Shown in pieces: positions 9,594 to 18,105 of a DNA stretch of 64,000 nt. The notes below the pieces were generated by a model, which saw only the letters and a program-made list of their open reading frames with translations, was not told where the DNA came from and searched no databases. Each line of letters opens with the position of its first letter. Within the stretch, counting starts at the first letter, position 1. The stretch is taken from NCBI RefSeq assembly GCF_042682745.1, contig NZ_JBHUIO010000002.1, positions 1,178,001-1,242,000 on the forward strand. The letters are read 5' to 3'. Position numbers and translations under genes: made by a program. This DNA comes from Tumebacillus_A lipolyticus. Lineage in GTDB: Bacteria; Bacillota; Bacilli; Tumebacillales; Tumebacillaceae.

Positions 9594-10367
9594 TCATAAA
9601 AGGTTTACGATTCGATTGAGCTCAGCGGTCACGTCGAGCAAGAGCTCTTTGCGGATCGTCAGATTGTTTAGAAAGAAGTGGTTGCCCTCGAACATCTTCA
9701 GCTTGAACGCTTCGGTGGTATGATCGCGCCATGCATCGTGGTTCGCTTCTGGGATGTCCACATCGCCCGTGCCCCCATAGCAGTGAATGGGAATTGGAAA
9801 CGGGCTTTCCTCCTGATACTGATACGTCTCGTTCACCGCAAAGTCTGCGCGGAGGATCGGCAAGAGCAGCTCCATCAGCTCCTCGTTTTGCAAGACCGCT
9901 TCCGGGGTGCCGTTTAGCTTGCGCAAGCGCTGGATGAACTGGTCGTGCGGCAGTTGATGCACCGGATCGCGATCGATCTTGCGATGCGGCGCAGACTTTC
10001 CGGAGACGAACAGGTGCACCGGCTCAAGACCAAGCTTTTGCCTGCGCAGTTCGCGGGTCAGCTCAAAGGCGATCAATGCGCCCATCGAGTGGCCGAAAAA
10101 TACGAACGGACGATCCATGTGCGGCTTGAGAGCTTCGACCAGCTCTTTGACCATCGGATCGATGTGGGTGAACGGCTGTTCGAGCAGTCTGCTCTCCCGC
10201 CCAGGCAGTTGCACCGGACAGACATCGATCGTCGATGGCAGTTCCTCCTGCCAACCTCGATAGATCGCCGCGCTTCCGCCCGCGTACGGAAAACAGAACA
10301 TCTTCAGTCGGGCATTCGGCTTCTGTTTCTGGCGTGCCACCCACTTATCAGTCGTACGCATCGTCAT
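9594..10367 (-). CDS. Type II (editing) thioesterase, SrfAD/GrsT family
   Basis: An alpha/beta hydrolase of 257 residues that removes wrongly loaded or stalled acyl groups from carrier-protein phosphopantetheine arms. Motifs: FPYAGGSA near residue 26, VQLPGRE near 52, nucleophile elbow GHSMGA with Ser94, and a late GNHFFL that carries the catalytic His. ATG at 10367 is preferred because AGGAG lies 8 nt upstream of it; an in-frame TTG at 10373 would sit almost on top of the ribosome binding site. It forms a two-gene unit with the acylase (19 bp gap) and may serve all three assembly lines. Since the 29280-11383 line has no terminal thioesterase, a role in release there is possible but not shown. 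Confidence 0.95.
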   Translation of the reverse strand: MTMRTTDKWVARQKQKPNARLKMFCFPYAGGSAAIYRGWQEELPSTIDVCPVQLPGRESRLLEQPFTHIDPMVKELVEALKPHMDRPFVFFGHSMGALIAFELTRELRRQKLGLEPVHLFVSGKSAPHRKIDRDPVHQLPHDQFIQRLRKLNGTPEAVLQNEELMELLLPILRADFAVNETYQYQEESPFPIPIHCYGGTGDVDIPEANHDAWRDHTTEAFKLKMFEGNHFFLNNLTIRKELLLDVTAELNRIVNLL

Positions 10368-10554
10368 CTGCAATTCTCCTCTTTCAGTGTGCGTTTTGCT
10401 GTTTATTCACTTGATTCAGGAACAACAGTAATTATTTCTATATTCAACTATTTCGATATTGAACTACACAACCCTTCATGAAAAGCATAACTTTTCTCGA
10501 ACCTTTTCAATGTAATTTCCGTCAAATGTGAAAAGGGGCTAAGGAGGAAATATT
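10368..10554. promoter_or_regulatory. Divergent AT-rich intergenic region
   Basis: This 187-bp region lies between the minus-strand thioesterase and the plus-strand DUF4362-like gene and should hold promoters for both. It carries a weak inverted repeat, TTCAA (10443-10447) and TTGAA (10459-10463), in an AT-rich block. I did not find a -35/-10 pair with good spacing on either strand. Confidence 0.4.
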
Positions 10555-10998
10555 TTGAAAAACAGATGGATCAGCTGGTCGATCATGCTCTGCCTACTCG
10601 TGGTCGGAATCATTTTTACGGTTGAAAGAATGAATGGTAGCGGAGGGTTGCAAACCATTCGAACGGAAGATGAGGTGGTGAACAATGTGGGATACGATCG
10701 CCCGGAAAAGGTGATCCAGTTTTTATCAAACGTAGATCAAGGCAAGAAAGATCAAATCCGGTTGACCAACTATACGATCGAAGGAGATCCGATCATCACC
10801 GAGATGATCTATGATGGGAAGGTCATTCATTTCAAATACGATACGAGAAAAGATGCTTTTGGGACTCAAAAACTTTACGAGAAAACATGTGAAGCCAAAT
10901 TCACCAAAAAGGTCGGCCCAAAATCTGAATCATACCTGCTGGGAAATTGTGATGGTGCGCGAGGGATGGTTGAAATCTTCCACTTGCCGATCAAGTAG
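10555..10998 (+). CDS. Small secreted or membrane-anchored protein, DUF4362-like
   Basis: 147 residues, function unknown. Residues ~6-23 (ISWSIMLCLLVVGIIFTV) are a membrane or signal segment without a clear lipobox. The rest is soluble and contains RLTNYTIEGDPIITEMIYDGK, which resembles the DUF4362 core found in Bacillota lipoproteins, and two Cys (in KTCEAKF and LGNCDG) that could form a disulfide. The start is TTG at 10555, chosen because AGGAGG lies 7-8 nt upstream and no better start follows. It is on the strand opposite to the biosynthetic genes and is visibly less GC-rich than they are. Family assignment is from memory of the motif and is moderate; a link to the pathway, such as self-protection, is only conceivable. 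Confidence 0.75.
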   Translation: MKNRWISWSIMLCLLVVGIIFTVERMNGSGGLQTIRTEDEVVNNVGYDRPEKVIQFLSNVDQGKKDQIRLTNYTIEGDPIITEMIYDGKVIHFKYDTRKDAFGTQKLYEKTCEAKFTKKVGPKSESYLLGNCDGARGMVEIFHLPIK

Positions 10999-11131
10999 AG
11001 CACAACTCGCACTTCTGTAACTACTATGTGAAAAATGTATTGAAGTGAAACATAAGTGTAAAATAGAAATAGCAGGAAACGGATCAACTTGCATAGAATA
11101 AAAACCACAAACTTCCAAAGGAGGGATCATA

Positions 11132-11350
11132 TTGCTGGTCGTCTATTTGATCATCATCGGCGTGCTCGTTCTCTTCTTGCTCATCGACAATTATCTCGAA
11201 GTGCTCTGGGAAAACTTTCATGTTTATGGAGCGTATATGTTCGTTCGCGAAGAGAACAAAGAACATGTGTCCGAATCGATCTTCGGCGAACAGATCTCCT
11301 CAGCAAACATTAGCCATCAGATTAAACAGAATATTTTAAAAAACAAATAG
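11132..11350 (+). CDS. Small single-span membrane protein, unknown function
   Basis: 72 residues: a hydrophobic N-terminal segment (~1-18, VVYLIIIGVLVLFLLI) followed by a polar tail rich in Glu, Asn and Lys. I do not recognise a family. The start is TTG at 11132, with GGAGG about 8 nt upstream. The gene is 133 bp downstream of the DUF4362-like gene on the same strand and ends inside the left flank of a strong hairpin terminator, so the two plus-strand genes could share a transcript. A frame starting at 11089 overlaps it but has no ribosome binding site. Confidence 0.6.
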   Translation: MLVVYLIIIGVLVLFLLIDNYLEVLWENFHVYGAYMFVREENKEHVSESIFGEQISSANISHQIKQNILKNK

Positions 11351-11377
11351 AAGCCCCGATCGGGGCTTCTATTTTTG
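11348..11377. terminator. Bidirectional intrinsic terminator
   Basis: A perfect 24-nt palindrome at 11348-11371 with core AAGCCCCGATCGGGGCTT. It is followed by ATTTTTG on the plus strand and by ATTTGTTTTTT on the minus strand. It lies between the convergent ends of the plus-strand small membrane gene (stop at 11350) and the minus-strand NRPS (stop at 11383), so it can terminate both transcripts and marks the 3' end of the 29280-11383 operon. Confidence 0.9.
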
Positions 11378-11382
11378 TGCTG

Positions 11383-14300
11383 TCAGTCACGCTTGCGGCG
11401 CGCCGATCGCGAGAGTGCGACGATCTCCGGCTTGGCAGAGCCATCGATCCGCTCCGCCTGCTCGATCATCTGCGCAAGGCCGCCCAACGTTGGGTCGTCA
11501 AACAGGTTGCGCACTTCCAGCGAGATCTGAAAATCGCTCTGCACCTGCGCGATCATCTGCATCGCCAGGAGCGAGTGACCGCCGATCTCAAAGAAGTTGT
11601 CGTGGATGCCGATCTGCTCGACCTGCAGGAACTTCGACCACAGCTCGGCCAGCTTCTGCTCGGTCGGCGTGCTGGGCGCCACATACTCTCTTTCTTTGCT
11701 CGCGCTGGAAAAGTCGGGCGCTGGCAGCGCCTTTCTGTCGATCTTGCCGTTTGGCGTGAGCGGCAAGGCGTCGAGCAGGAAGAAGGCGGCTGGCATCATC
11801 TGGCTGGGCAGGTGCTCGCTGAGCTGCTTGCGCAATTCGGGCACCAGCTCCTCCTGCGGAGCGGAGGCGACCAGGTAGGCGACCAACCGCTTGTCGTCCG
11901 GGTTGATCTCCTTGACGATGACCACCGCTTCCCGCACGGACGGGTGGCCGATCAGCTGCGCTTCGATCTCGCCGAGCTCGACGCGGAAGCCGCGAATCTT
12001 CACCTGGCTGTCCATCCGCCCGAGGAACATGATGTTGCCGTCTGGCAGGCGGCGGGCCAAGTCTCCCGTCCGATACATCCGAGCGTCCGCCTGCTCCGCG
12101 AACGGATCGGCGACAAACCGCTCGGCGGTCAGCTCCGGTCGGTTCAGATAGCCGCGCACCACCATCTCCCCCCCGATGTATACCTCACCGGCAATGCCGT
12201 TTGGCACCAGCTGCCTGTTCGCATCGAGCAGGTAGATCGGAGTGTTGGCGACCTGCTTGCCGATCGGCGTCTGCCGCTCCGGCGCATACTCCGCATCCAC
12301 CTGATAGAAGGTCGCAAAGATCGTCGTCTCCGTCGGTCCGTAGCCGTTGAAGATCGTAAGCCCCGGAACGCGCTTGGCGATCGTCGCCAGCAGTTTTTCA
12401 GAAAGCGGCTCCACGCCGACCAGCAAGCTGTGCAGCGGAAGCGCCCGATTTTCTTTTTCCAGCCACGTAGCGAGGTCTTTCACCATGAACGGCGGCAGGT
12501 AGGCGGAGGTGATCTGGTGCTCGATCAGCCACCCGATAAACTTTTCGCTATCATAGCGCACCGCATCGGGTGCGGGGCAGACGGCCGCCCCGTACAGCAG
12601 CGCCGTAAACATCTCATAGACCGAGACGTCAAACCCGAAGCTCGTCCAGACGCTGCTCCGATCGCCCACCTGCAAGGGCTTGCGGTTGTGCATGTCGGTC
12701 AGCAGGCTGATCACCCCGCGATGCGGAACCAGCACGCCCTTCGGCTTGCCGGTCGTACCGGACGTGTAGATGATATAGGCCAAGCCTGTCGACCCTGTGC
12801 CCGCGTTGATGTCACTCGCCTGACAATCGCTCCATGCTGGGTTCGCTTGGTCGATCGCCAGCACCTGTCTGCCCGCTGCCGACAGCCGCTTTGCAAGCGC
12901 GCTCTGGGTGAGCACCACCGGCGCCTGCGCATCTTCCAGCATGAACTGCAAGCGCTCGTTCGGGTAGGTCGGATCGAGCGGCACATACGCGCTGCCCGTC
13001 TTCAGCACCGCCAAGATGCTGACCAGCAGTTCGTGCGAGCGCTCCATGAAGATGCCGATCGGCACGTCAGGGCCTGCTCCGAGCGTCAGCAGGTGGTGCC
13101 CCAAGCGGTTCGCCCGCTCGTTCAGCTCGCGATAGGTCAGCACCTGATCCCCATCCACGACAGCGGTCGCGTCTGGCGTCTTGGCGACCTGCCGCTCGAA
13201 CAGGCTGTGCAGCGTCGCCTCGCGATCATAGTCGCCCGCCTGATAGCTGCCGGCCAGCACGGCGAGGCGCTCCGCTTCGGACAGGAAGGCCAGCTCGTCG
13301 ATGCGCCGATCCGGATCGGCTGCGATCGCGGCGAGCAGGTTGCAGTAGTGCACGCCCATCCGCTCGATCGTCTGCGCATCGAACAGGTCGGTGTTGTACT
13401 CGAAAACGCCTTCGAGCCCGTGCTCATCTTCTGTCAAAAAGAGCGAAAGATCGAACTTGGCCGTCTTGCTCTCGATGCCCATCATCTTGACGGTCATCCC
13501 GCTCAACGAAACTTCTGGCATCGGCGCGTTTTGCAGGACGAACATCGCTTGGATCAGCGGGGAGACGTTCACATCGCGGTCAGGCTGCACCTCTTCGACC
13601 AGTTTGACAAACGGCATATCCTGATGTTCGTACGCGTCGAGCGCCATCTGCCGCACGCGGCGGAGCAGCTCGCGAAATGTCGGTCGACCGGAGAGGTCTG
13701 TGCGCAGCACGAGCGTGTTGGCGAGAAACCCGATCAACCCTTCCAGCTCCGGCCTGCCCCGGTTGGCGATCGGCGTGCCGAGGATCAGATCTTCCTGCCC
13801 GGAGTAGCGATGCAAAAGCGATTTGTACGACGCGAGCAACGTCATGTACAGCGACGCCTCTTCCTGTTGACCGAGCGAGAGGATCTGCTGCTTCAGCCCT
13901 TTGTCGATGCGAAACTTGTGCATCTTGCCGCGCATCGTCTTCACCGTCGGATGCGGACGATCTGCCGGAAGCTGAAGCACCGGCAGCTCTCCCCCTAACT
14001 GATCGACCCAATAGTTGCGCAGCTTCTCATACGTTTCACCACGCATGATCTCACGCTGCCAAGCGGCAAAGTCTGCATACTGAATCGGCAGGGCGGGGAG
14101 CGGTGCATCTTTTCCGCTCAAAAATGCCTCATAGAGCGCTGCGACCTCGCCGGTGAACACGCCCATCGACCAGCCGTCTGAGACGATGTGGTGGATGGTC
14201 AGACACATCGTGTAATCGCGCGGGCTCGTCTTGATCAACACGGCGCGAATCAGCGGCTCGCCATCCAGTTGAAACGGCTTGACCGACTCTTCGGTGAGCA

Positions 14301-14697
14301 GGTGATCCACCTCCGATTCGCGTGCCTGCTCATCCAATTCGGTCATATCGACCACCTGCAGCGCAAACTCGCCGGCGTTGTCGATCTGTTGCACCGGTTG
14401 CCCGTTCACCGTCAAGAAGCGGGTGCGCAGCGCTTCGTGTCGATCGATGATCGCCGCGAAGCAGCGCTCCAGCACCTGGATGTTCAACTCACCTGCAAAT
14501 TGCACGGCTGCTGAGATGTTGTAGGACGGATCGCTCGCGTCCAACTGATAGAGGAACCACAGCCGCTGTTGGGCAAACGACAGCTCAGGCTCGGCGGATG
14601 GGTCGCGGGGGCTGATCGATTCGATCGCCTCCAGACCATACCCTTCTTCCTCCAGCAACAGCGCCAACAGCTCATCCGCTTCGCTTTGAAATCCCAT
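11383..14697 (-). CDS. NRPS elongation module C-A-PCP, last gene of its operon
   Basis: 1,104 residues, one LCL-type condensation domain (SFAQQRLWF, HHIVSDGWS), an adenylation domain (YTSGTTGKPKG, FDVSVYEMF) and a PCP (EIGGHSLLAMQM). Start ATG 14697 lies 7 bp after the stop of the preceding NRPS, whose terminal region supplies the G-rich ribosome binding site; a longer frame exists but overlaps that gene. The specificity code reads D-V-Y-Y-L-G-G-I-F and I cannot assign it. The A domain is atypical: it has LLVGVEPL where most NRPS A domains have a GGEAL-like motif. The N-terminus (SEADELLALLLEEEGYG) is an acidic helix likely to dock with the preceding protein's C-terminus. No thioesterase or reductase domain follows the PCP (the protein ends in a short basic tail), so release must be in trans or continue on another protein. 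Confidence 0.95.
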   Translation of the reverse strand: MGFQSEADELLALLLEEEGYGLEAIESISPRDPSAEPELSFAQQRLWFLYQLDASDPSYNISAAVQFAGELNIQVLERCFAAIIDRHEALRTRFLTVNGQPVQQIDNAGEFALQVVDMTELDEQARESEVDHLLTEESVKPFQLDGEPLIRAVLIKTSPRDYTMCLTIHHIVSDGWSMGVFTGEVAALYEAFLSGKDAPLPALPIQYADFAAWQREIMRGETYEKLRNYWVDQLGGELPVLQLPADRPHPTVKTMRGKMHKFRIDKGLKQQILSLGQQEEASLYMTLLASYKSLLHRYSGQEDLILGTPIANRGRPELEGLIGFLANTLVLRTDLSGRPTFRELLRRVRQMALDAYEHQDMPFVKLVEEVQPDRDVNVSPLIQAMFVLQNAPMPEVSLSGMTVKMMGIESKTAKFDLSLFLTEDEHGLEGVFEYNTDLFDAQTIERMGVHYCNLLAAIAADPDRRIDELAFLSEAERLAVLAGSYQAGDYDREATLHSLFERQVAKTPDATAVVDGDQVLTYRELNERANRLGHHLLTLGAGPDVPIGIFMERSHELLVSILAVLKTGSAYVPLDPTYPNERLQFMLEDAQAPVVLTQSALAKRLSAAGRQVLAIDQANPAWSDCQASDINAGTGSTGLAYIIYTSGTTGKPKGVLVPHRGVISLLTDMHNRKPLQVGDRSSVWTSFGFDVSVYEMFTALLYGAAVCPAPDAVRYDSEKFIGWLIEHQITSAYLPPFMVKDLATWLEKENRALPLHSLLVGVEPLSEKLLATIAKRVPGLTIFNGYGPTETTIFATFYQVDAEYAPERQTPIGKQVANTPIYLLDANRQLVPNGIAGEVYIGGEMVVRGYLNRPELTAERFVADPFAEQADARMYRTGDLARRLPDGNIMFLGRMDSQVKIRGFRVELGEIEAQLIGHPSVREAVVIVKEINPDDKRLVAYLVASAPQEELVPELRKQLSEHLPSQMMPAAFFLLDALPLTPNGKIDRKALPAPDFSSASKEREYVAPSTPTEQKLAELWSKFLQVEQIGIHDNFFEIGGHSLLAMQMIAQVQSDFQISLEVRNLFDDPTLGGLAQMIEQAERIDGSAKPEIVALSRSARRKRD

Positions 14698-14704
14698 CTT
14701 CCGT

Positions 14705-17700
14705 CTACCCCCTGACCTTTTTCTTCGCTTCGAGCATCGCACTTCTCTCTTCTTCTGTCATGTTGGCGAGCTTTTTCCGCAACCGCGCGATCGCTTGCGC
14801 TTGGCCCGGCTTCGCTTCATACTCGGTCAGCAGTTCGGCAAGACCTGCGACTGTGGTCACGGAGAACAGCTTGGTGACAGGCACTTCGATCTGGAACATC
14901 TCCCGAACGCGTCCGATCATCTGCATCGCGTTTAACGACTGTCCGCCCAGTTCAAAGAAATTGCTCTCCACGCCCACCTTCGGCAAGTTGAGCACCTCCA
15001 CCCAGATGCCTGCCAGCAACTCCTCCAGCTCATTGCGCGGCGCGACAAAATCGCGCTCGTACACCGCCTGATCCGCTTCTGGCACCGGCAATGCTCGGCG
15101 ATCGAGCTTGCCGTTTGGCGAAAGCGGGAAGCGATCGAGGAACAGATAGGCGGTCGGAATCATCGCATCGGGCAGGAGCGGCTTCAAATACTCGCGCAGC
15201 TCTTGGCTTGCGGTCACATCCCCGATCAGATAGGCGACCAGTCGCTTTTGACCTGGCACATCCTCGCGGACGATCACCGACGCCTCTCGGATCGCCGGAT
15301 GCAGGTGCAGAGCACCTTCCACTTCCCCCGTCTCGATCCGCACGCCGCTGATCTTCACCTGATTGTCGATCCGACCCTGATATTCGAGCGTGCCGTCTGG
15401 CAACCAGCGGACGATGTCGCCCGTCCGATACAGTCGCCCACCCTCTTGATGGAAGCGATCTTGTATAAAGCGCTCTGCGTTGAGCTCAGGGCGATTGAGG
15501 TAACCTCTCGTCACACCTGTACCCCCGATGTACAGCTCGCCGTACACGCCCACCGGCACAGGATTATGGTGGCTGTCGAGCACATAGACGCGCGTGTTGA
15601 AGATCGGACGCCCGATCGGGACCACCTGGCTGCCATCCCCGCTGGTGAAGGTGTGGACGGTGGAATAGACGGTCGCCTCCGCCGGGCCGTAGATGTTGTG
15701 CAGCAGCACATGCGGCATGCGCTCGAAGATGCGCTCTTTCAGCGAGCGCGAGACCGCCTCACCGCCGAGCACCAGATGTTTGAGCGAGGTGACCTCCTCG
15801 ATTCCAGACGTCTCGATCAGCAGATGCATCACCGAGGGGATCATCTGGATGAGCGTGACGTTTTTCTCCTTCATCTCGCGGATCAGATAGTTCATGTCAT
15901 AATGCCCGCCCGGTTCGGCGAGCAGGATGGAAGCGCCCGACAGCAGAGGTGCATAATACTCCAGGACAGTTCCGTCAAATCCGATCAGCGACTTGAAGAA
16001 AAACACGTCGCTCTGCTCGATGCCGAAGCTCTCGTTTAGGTGCAGCATCGTGTTGACCAGCGAGCGATGCTCGATCATCGCCCCTTTCGGTCGACCGGTC
16101 GAGCCCGATGTGTACATCACATAGGCCAAGCTGTGTTCGCTGACCTGCGCCTCCGGCTTCGTCGCAGGCTCTGCTGCGATCTGTGCCCACTGGCTGTCCA
16201 CCGCGATCTCTTCCGCCCCGTGTGCGGGCAGCGTGCCGAGCATCGCCTGCTGGGTCAGCACGCAGGTCATCTTCGCATCTTCGATCATCGAAGCGAGCCG
16301 CTCCTCCGGATAGCTCGGCTCCAGCATGATATGCGCGCCGCCCGCCTTCAGCACGGCGAGCATGGAGATGATCATCTCAAACGCGCGCTCCATGTGGATG
16401 CCGACGAACGATTCGTGCGCGACACCGCGCTTTTGCAAATGGTGAGCCAGACGGTTGGCACGCTCGTCCAACTCGCGATAGGTCATGCGCTCCTCACCGC
16501 AGATCACCGCAGTCGCCTCTGGCGTCTTCGCCGCCTGCGCTTCAAACAGCTCGTGCATGATCGGACGCGCTGGCAGCGGGTGCGCCGTGTCATTCCACTC
16601 GACCAGCATCTGCTGCTCTTCCGCCGGTGTGAACAGCGGCATGTCGACCACCTTCAGCTCCGGGTTCTCAATCACCGCGAGGATCAGGTTGAGCCAGTGG
16701 CGATTGATCTGCTCGATCGTCTCTTTGCGGAACATCGCCGGCGCGTATTCGAAGAAGCCGGTGATCCCCTCCTCCACTTCCATCAGCCCGATCGTCAGGT
16801 CGTACTTCGCCGTCTCCGCATCGGTCAGCTCATATTTCAGCTCCAGATGCGGCAATTCCAGCTTGTCTTCCATCACGTCCACATAGACGAAGCACGCTTG
16901 GAAGATCGGGTTGCGCGACGCATCGCGCGGCGGCTTCAGCTCATCGAGCAACAGGCCGAAGGGAATGTCGTTGTTCGCATAGGCGGCCAACGATACATCT
17001 TTGACGCGGCGGAGCAACTCGGTGAAGGTCATGTCAGCTTCCACCTGCGTTCTCAGCACGACAGAGGTCAGGAAGTAGCCGATCACCCCTTCCATCTCCC
17101 CGCGGTTGCGGTTGGCAAACGGGGTGCCGACCAGCAGATCCTCTTGTCCCGTATAGCGATAGAGCAGCGCATAGTAGACGGCGAGCAAGGTCATGAAGGC
17201 GGAAGCGCCTTCCTTTTTCCCGATCTCCTTCAGGCGATTGGCCACATCCATCGGGATGTCGAGAAACACCCGCGCCCCTTTAAAATCCTGCTGTGCGGGG
17301 CGGGGGTAATCGGTCGGGATGTTCAAGACGAAGTCGGAGCCGTCAAGCGTCCGCTTCCAGTAGTCGACTAGGTTGTCTTTCACCGCTCCGGTCAGGTAGC
17401 TTCGCTGCCACTCCGAAAAGTCGGCGTAGGAGATCTGCGGCTCGGGCAAGAGCGACGGCTGACCGTTCAAAAACGCTTTGTAGTGCGCCATCATCTCATG
17501 GAAGAAGATCGAGAACGTGACGCGGTCGGTGACGATATGGTGGACGGTCAAGACGAACAGCCACTCGTCCTCATGCTTCCGAATCAGGTTGGTGCGCACC
17601 AGCGGCGGCACTTCCAGATCGAACGGAACTTGAATGTATTCGGACATCGCCTGCTTGGCCGCCTCTTCCCGCTCCGCTCGCGGCAGATGCGTCAGGTCAA

Positions 17701-18085
17701 GCAGCTCCATCGGCACGAACAGCTGATCGTGCACCAGCTGCATCGGCTGGCCGTCCAGCATCTCAAACGTGGTCCGCCACGCTTCATGACGGCGCACGAT
17801 CTCGTTGAAGCTTTGCTCGAACACCGCTTGATCTAACGTCCCCTTCATGTTGATCGCACCATAGACGTTGTAGGTCGGCTCATCCGGGTTCATCATGTGG
17901 AAAAACCACAGGCGCTCCTGGTCGATCGCCAGCGGGCTCGGATTTTTATGACCGCGCTGTGGAATCTTGTCCTGTTTTTTCATCAGCTTTTCCGCGCTCA
18001 GGTTTTTTGCCTTTGCACGCTTCTCAAAGATGGCACGCTGCTCGGGAGTGAGCGCCGCCAAACGTTCGGACAGACTGTTTTTCAT
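14705..18085 (-). CDS. NRPS module C-A-PCP following the PKS/LLM pair, C domain HHxxxDR
   Basis: 1,126 residues. The N-terminus carries the helix SERLAALTPEQRAIFEKR, also seen on the monooxygenase encoded just upstream. The condensation domain begins near residue 50 (LAIDQERLWFF) and has HHIVTDRVTFS near 182 instead of HHxxxDGWS; the same variant occurs in the equivalent protein at 43341-48074. The A domain reads code D-G-L-Q-V-G-I-V-Y, unassigned, with FDGTVLEYY at its core. PCP motif ELGGQSLNAMQM carries the phosphopantetheine Ser. The C-terminus (TEEERSAMLEAKKKVRG) is a helical tail that probably docks with the next module. It starts 20 bp after the LLM gene and stops 7 bp before the next NRPS. 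It probably condenses its amino acid with the ketide delivered from the PKS at 19350-23939. Confidence 0.95.
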   Translation of the reverse strand: MKNSLSERLAALTPEQRAIFEKRAKAKNLSAEKLMKKQDKIPQRGHKNPSPLAIDQERLWFFHMMNPDEPTYNVYGAINMKGTLDQAVFEQSFNEIVRRHEAWRTTFEMLDGQPMQLVHDQLFVPMELLDLTHLPRAEREEAAKQAMSEYIQVPFDLEVPPLVRTNLIRKHEDEWLFVLTVHHIVTDRVTFSIFFHEMMAHYKAFLNGQPSLLPEPQISYADFSEWQRSYLTGAVKDNLVDYWKRTLDGSDFVLNIPTDYPRPAQQDFKGARVFLDIPMDVANRLKEIGKKEGASAFMTLLAVYYALLYRYTGQEDLLVGTPFANRNRGEMEGVIGYFLTSVVLRTQVEADMTFTELLRRVKDVSLAAYANNDIPFGLLLDELKPPRDASRNPIFQACFVYVDVMEDKLELPHLELKYELTDAETAKYDLTIGLMEVEEGITGFFEYAPAMFRKETIEQINRHWLNLILAVIENPELKVVDMPLFTPAEEQQMLVEWNDTAHPLPARPIMHELFEAQAAKTPEATAVICGEERMTYRELDERANRLAHHLQKRGVAHESFVGIHMERAFEMIISMLAVLKAGGAHIMLEPSYPEERLASMIEDAKMTCVLTQQAMLGTLPAHGAEEIAVDSQWAQIAAEPATKPEAQVSEHSLAYVMYTSGSTGRPKGAMIEHRSLVNTMLHLNESFGIEQSDVFFFKSLIGFDGTVLEYYAPLLSGASILLAEPGGHYDMNYLIREMKEKNVTLIQMIPSVMHLLIETSGIEEVTSLKHLVLGGEAVSRSLKERIFERMPHVLLHNIYGPAEATVYSTVHTFTSGDGSQVVPIGRPIFNTRVYVLDSHHNPVPVGVYGELYIGGTGVTRGYLNRPELNAERFIQDRFHQEGGRLYRTGDIVRWLPDGTLEYQGRIDNQVKISGVRIETGEVEGALHLHPAIREASVIVREDVPGQKRLVAYLIGDVTASQELREYLKPLLPDAMIPTAYLFLDRFPLSPNGKLDRRALPVPEADQAVYERDFVAPRNELEELLAGIWVEVLNLPKVGVESNFFELGGQSLNAMQMIGRVREMFQIEVPVTKLFSVTTVAGLAELLTEYEAKPGQAQAIARLRKKLANMTEEERSAMLEAKKKVRG

Positions 18086-18105
18086 CAGAAGACCTCCTCG
18101 CCACC

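Noticed and set aside
11348..11371. Perfect 24-bp palindrome as a possible recombination or attachment site
   Set aside because: It lies between convergent gene ends with T-runs on both sides and is best explained as a bidirectional terminator. No integrase or transposase is nearby.
11377..13998. An 873-codon open frame on the plus strand
   Set aside because: It is antisense to the C-A-PCP NRPS at 11383-14697. Its translation is Arg/His/Gln-rich with no domain pattern, as expected from the reverse of GC-rich coding DNA.
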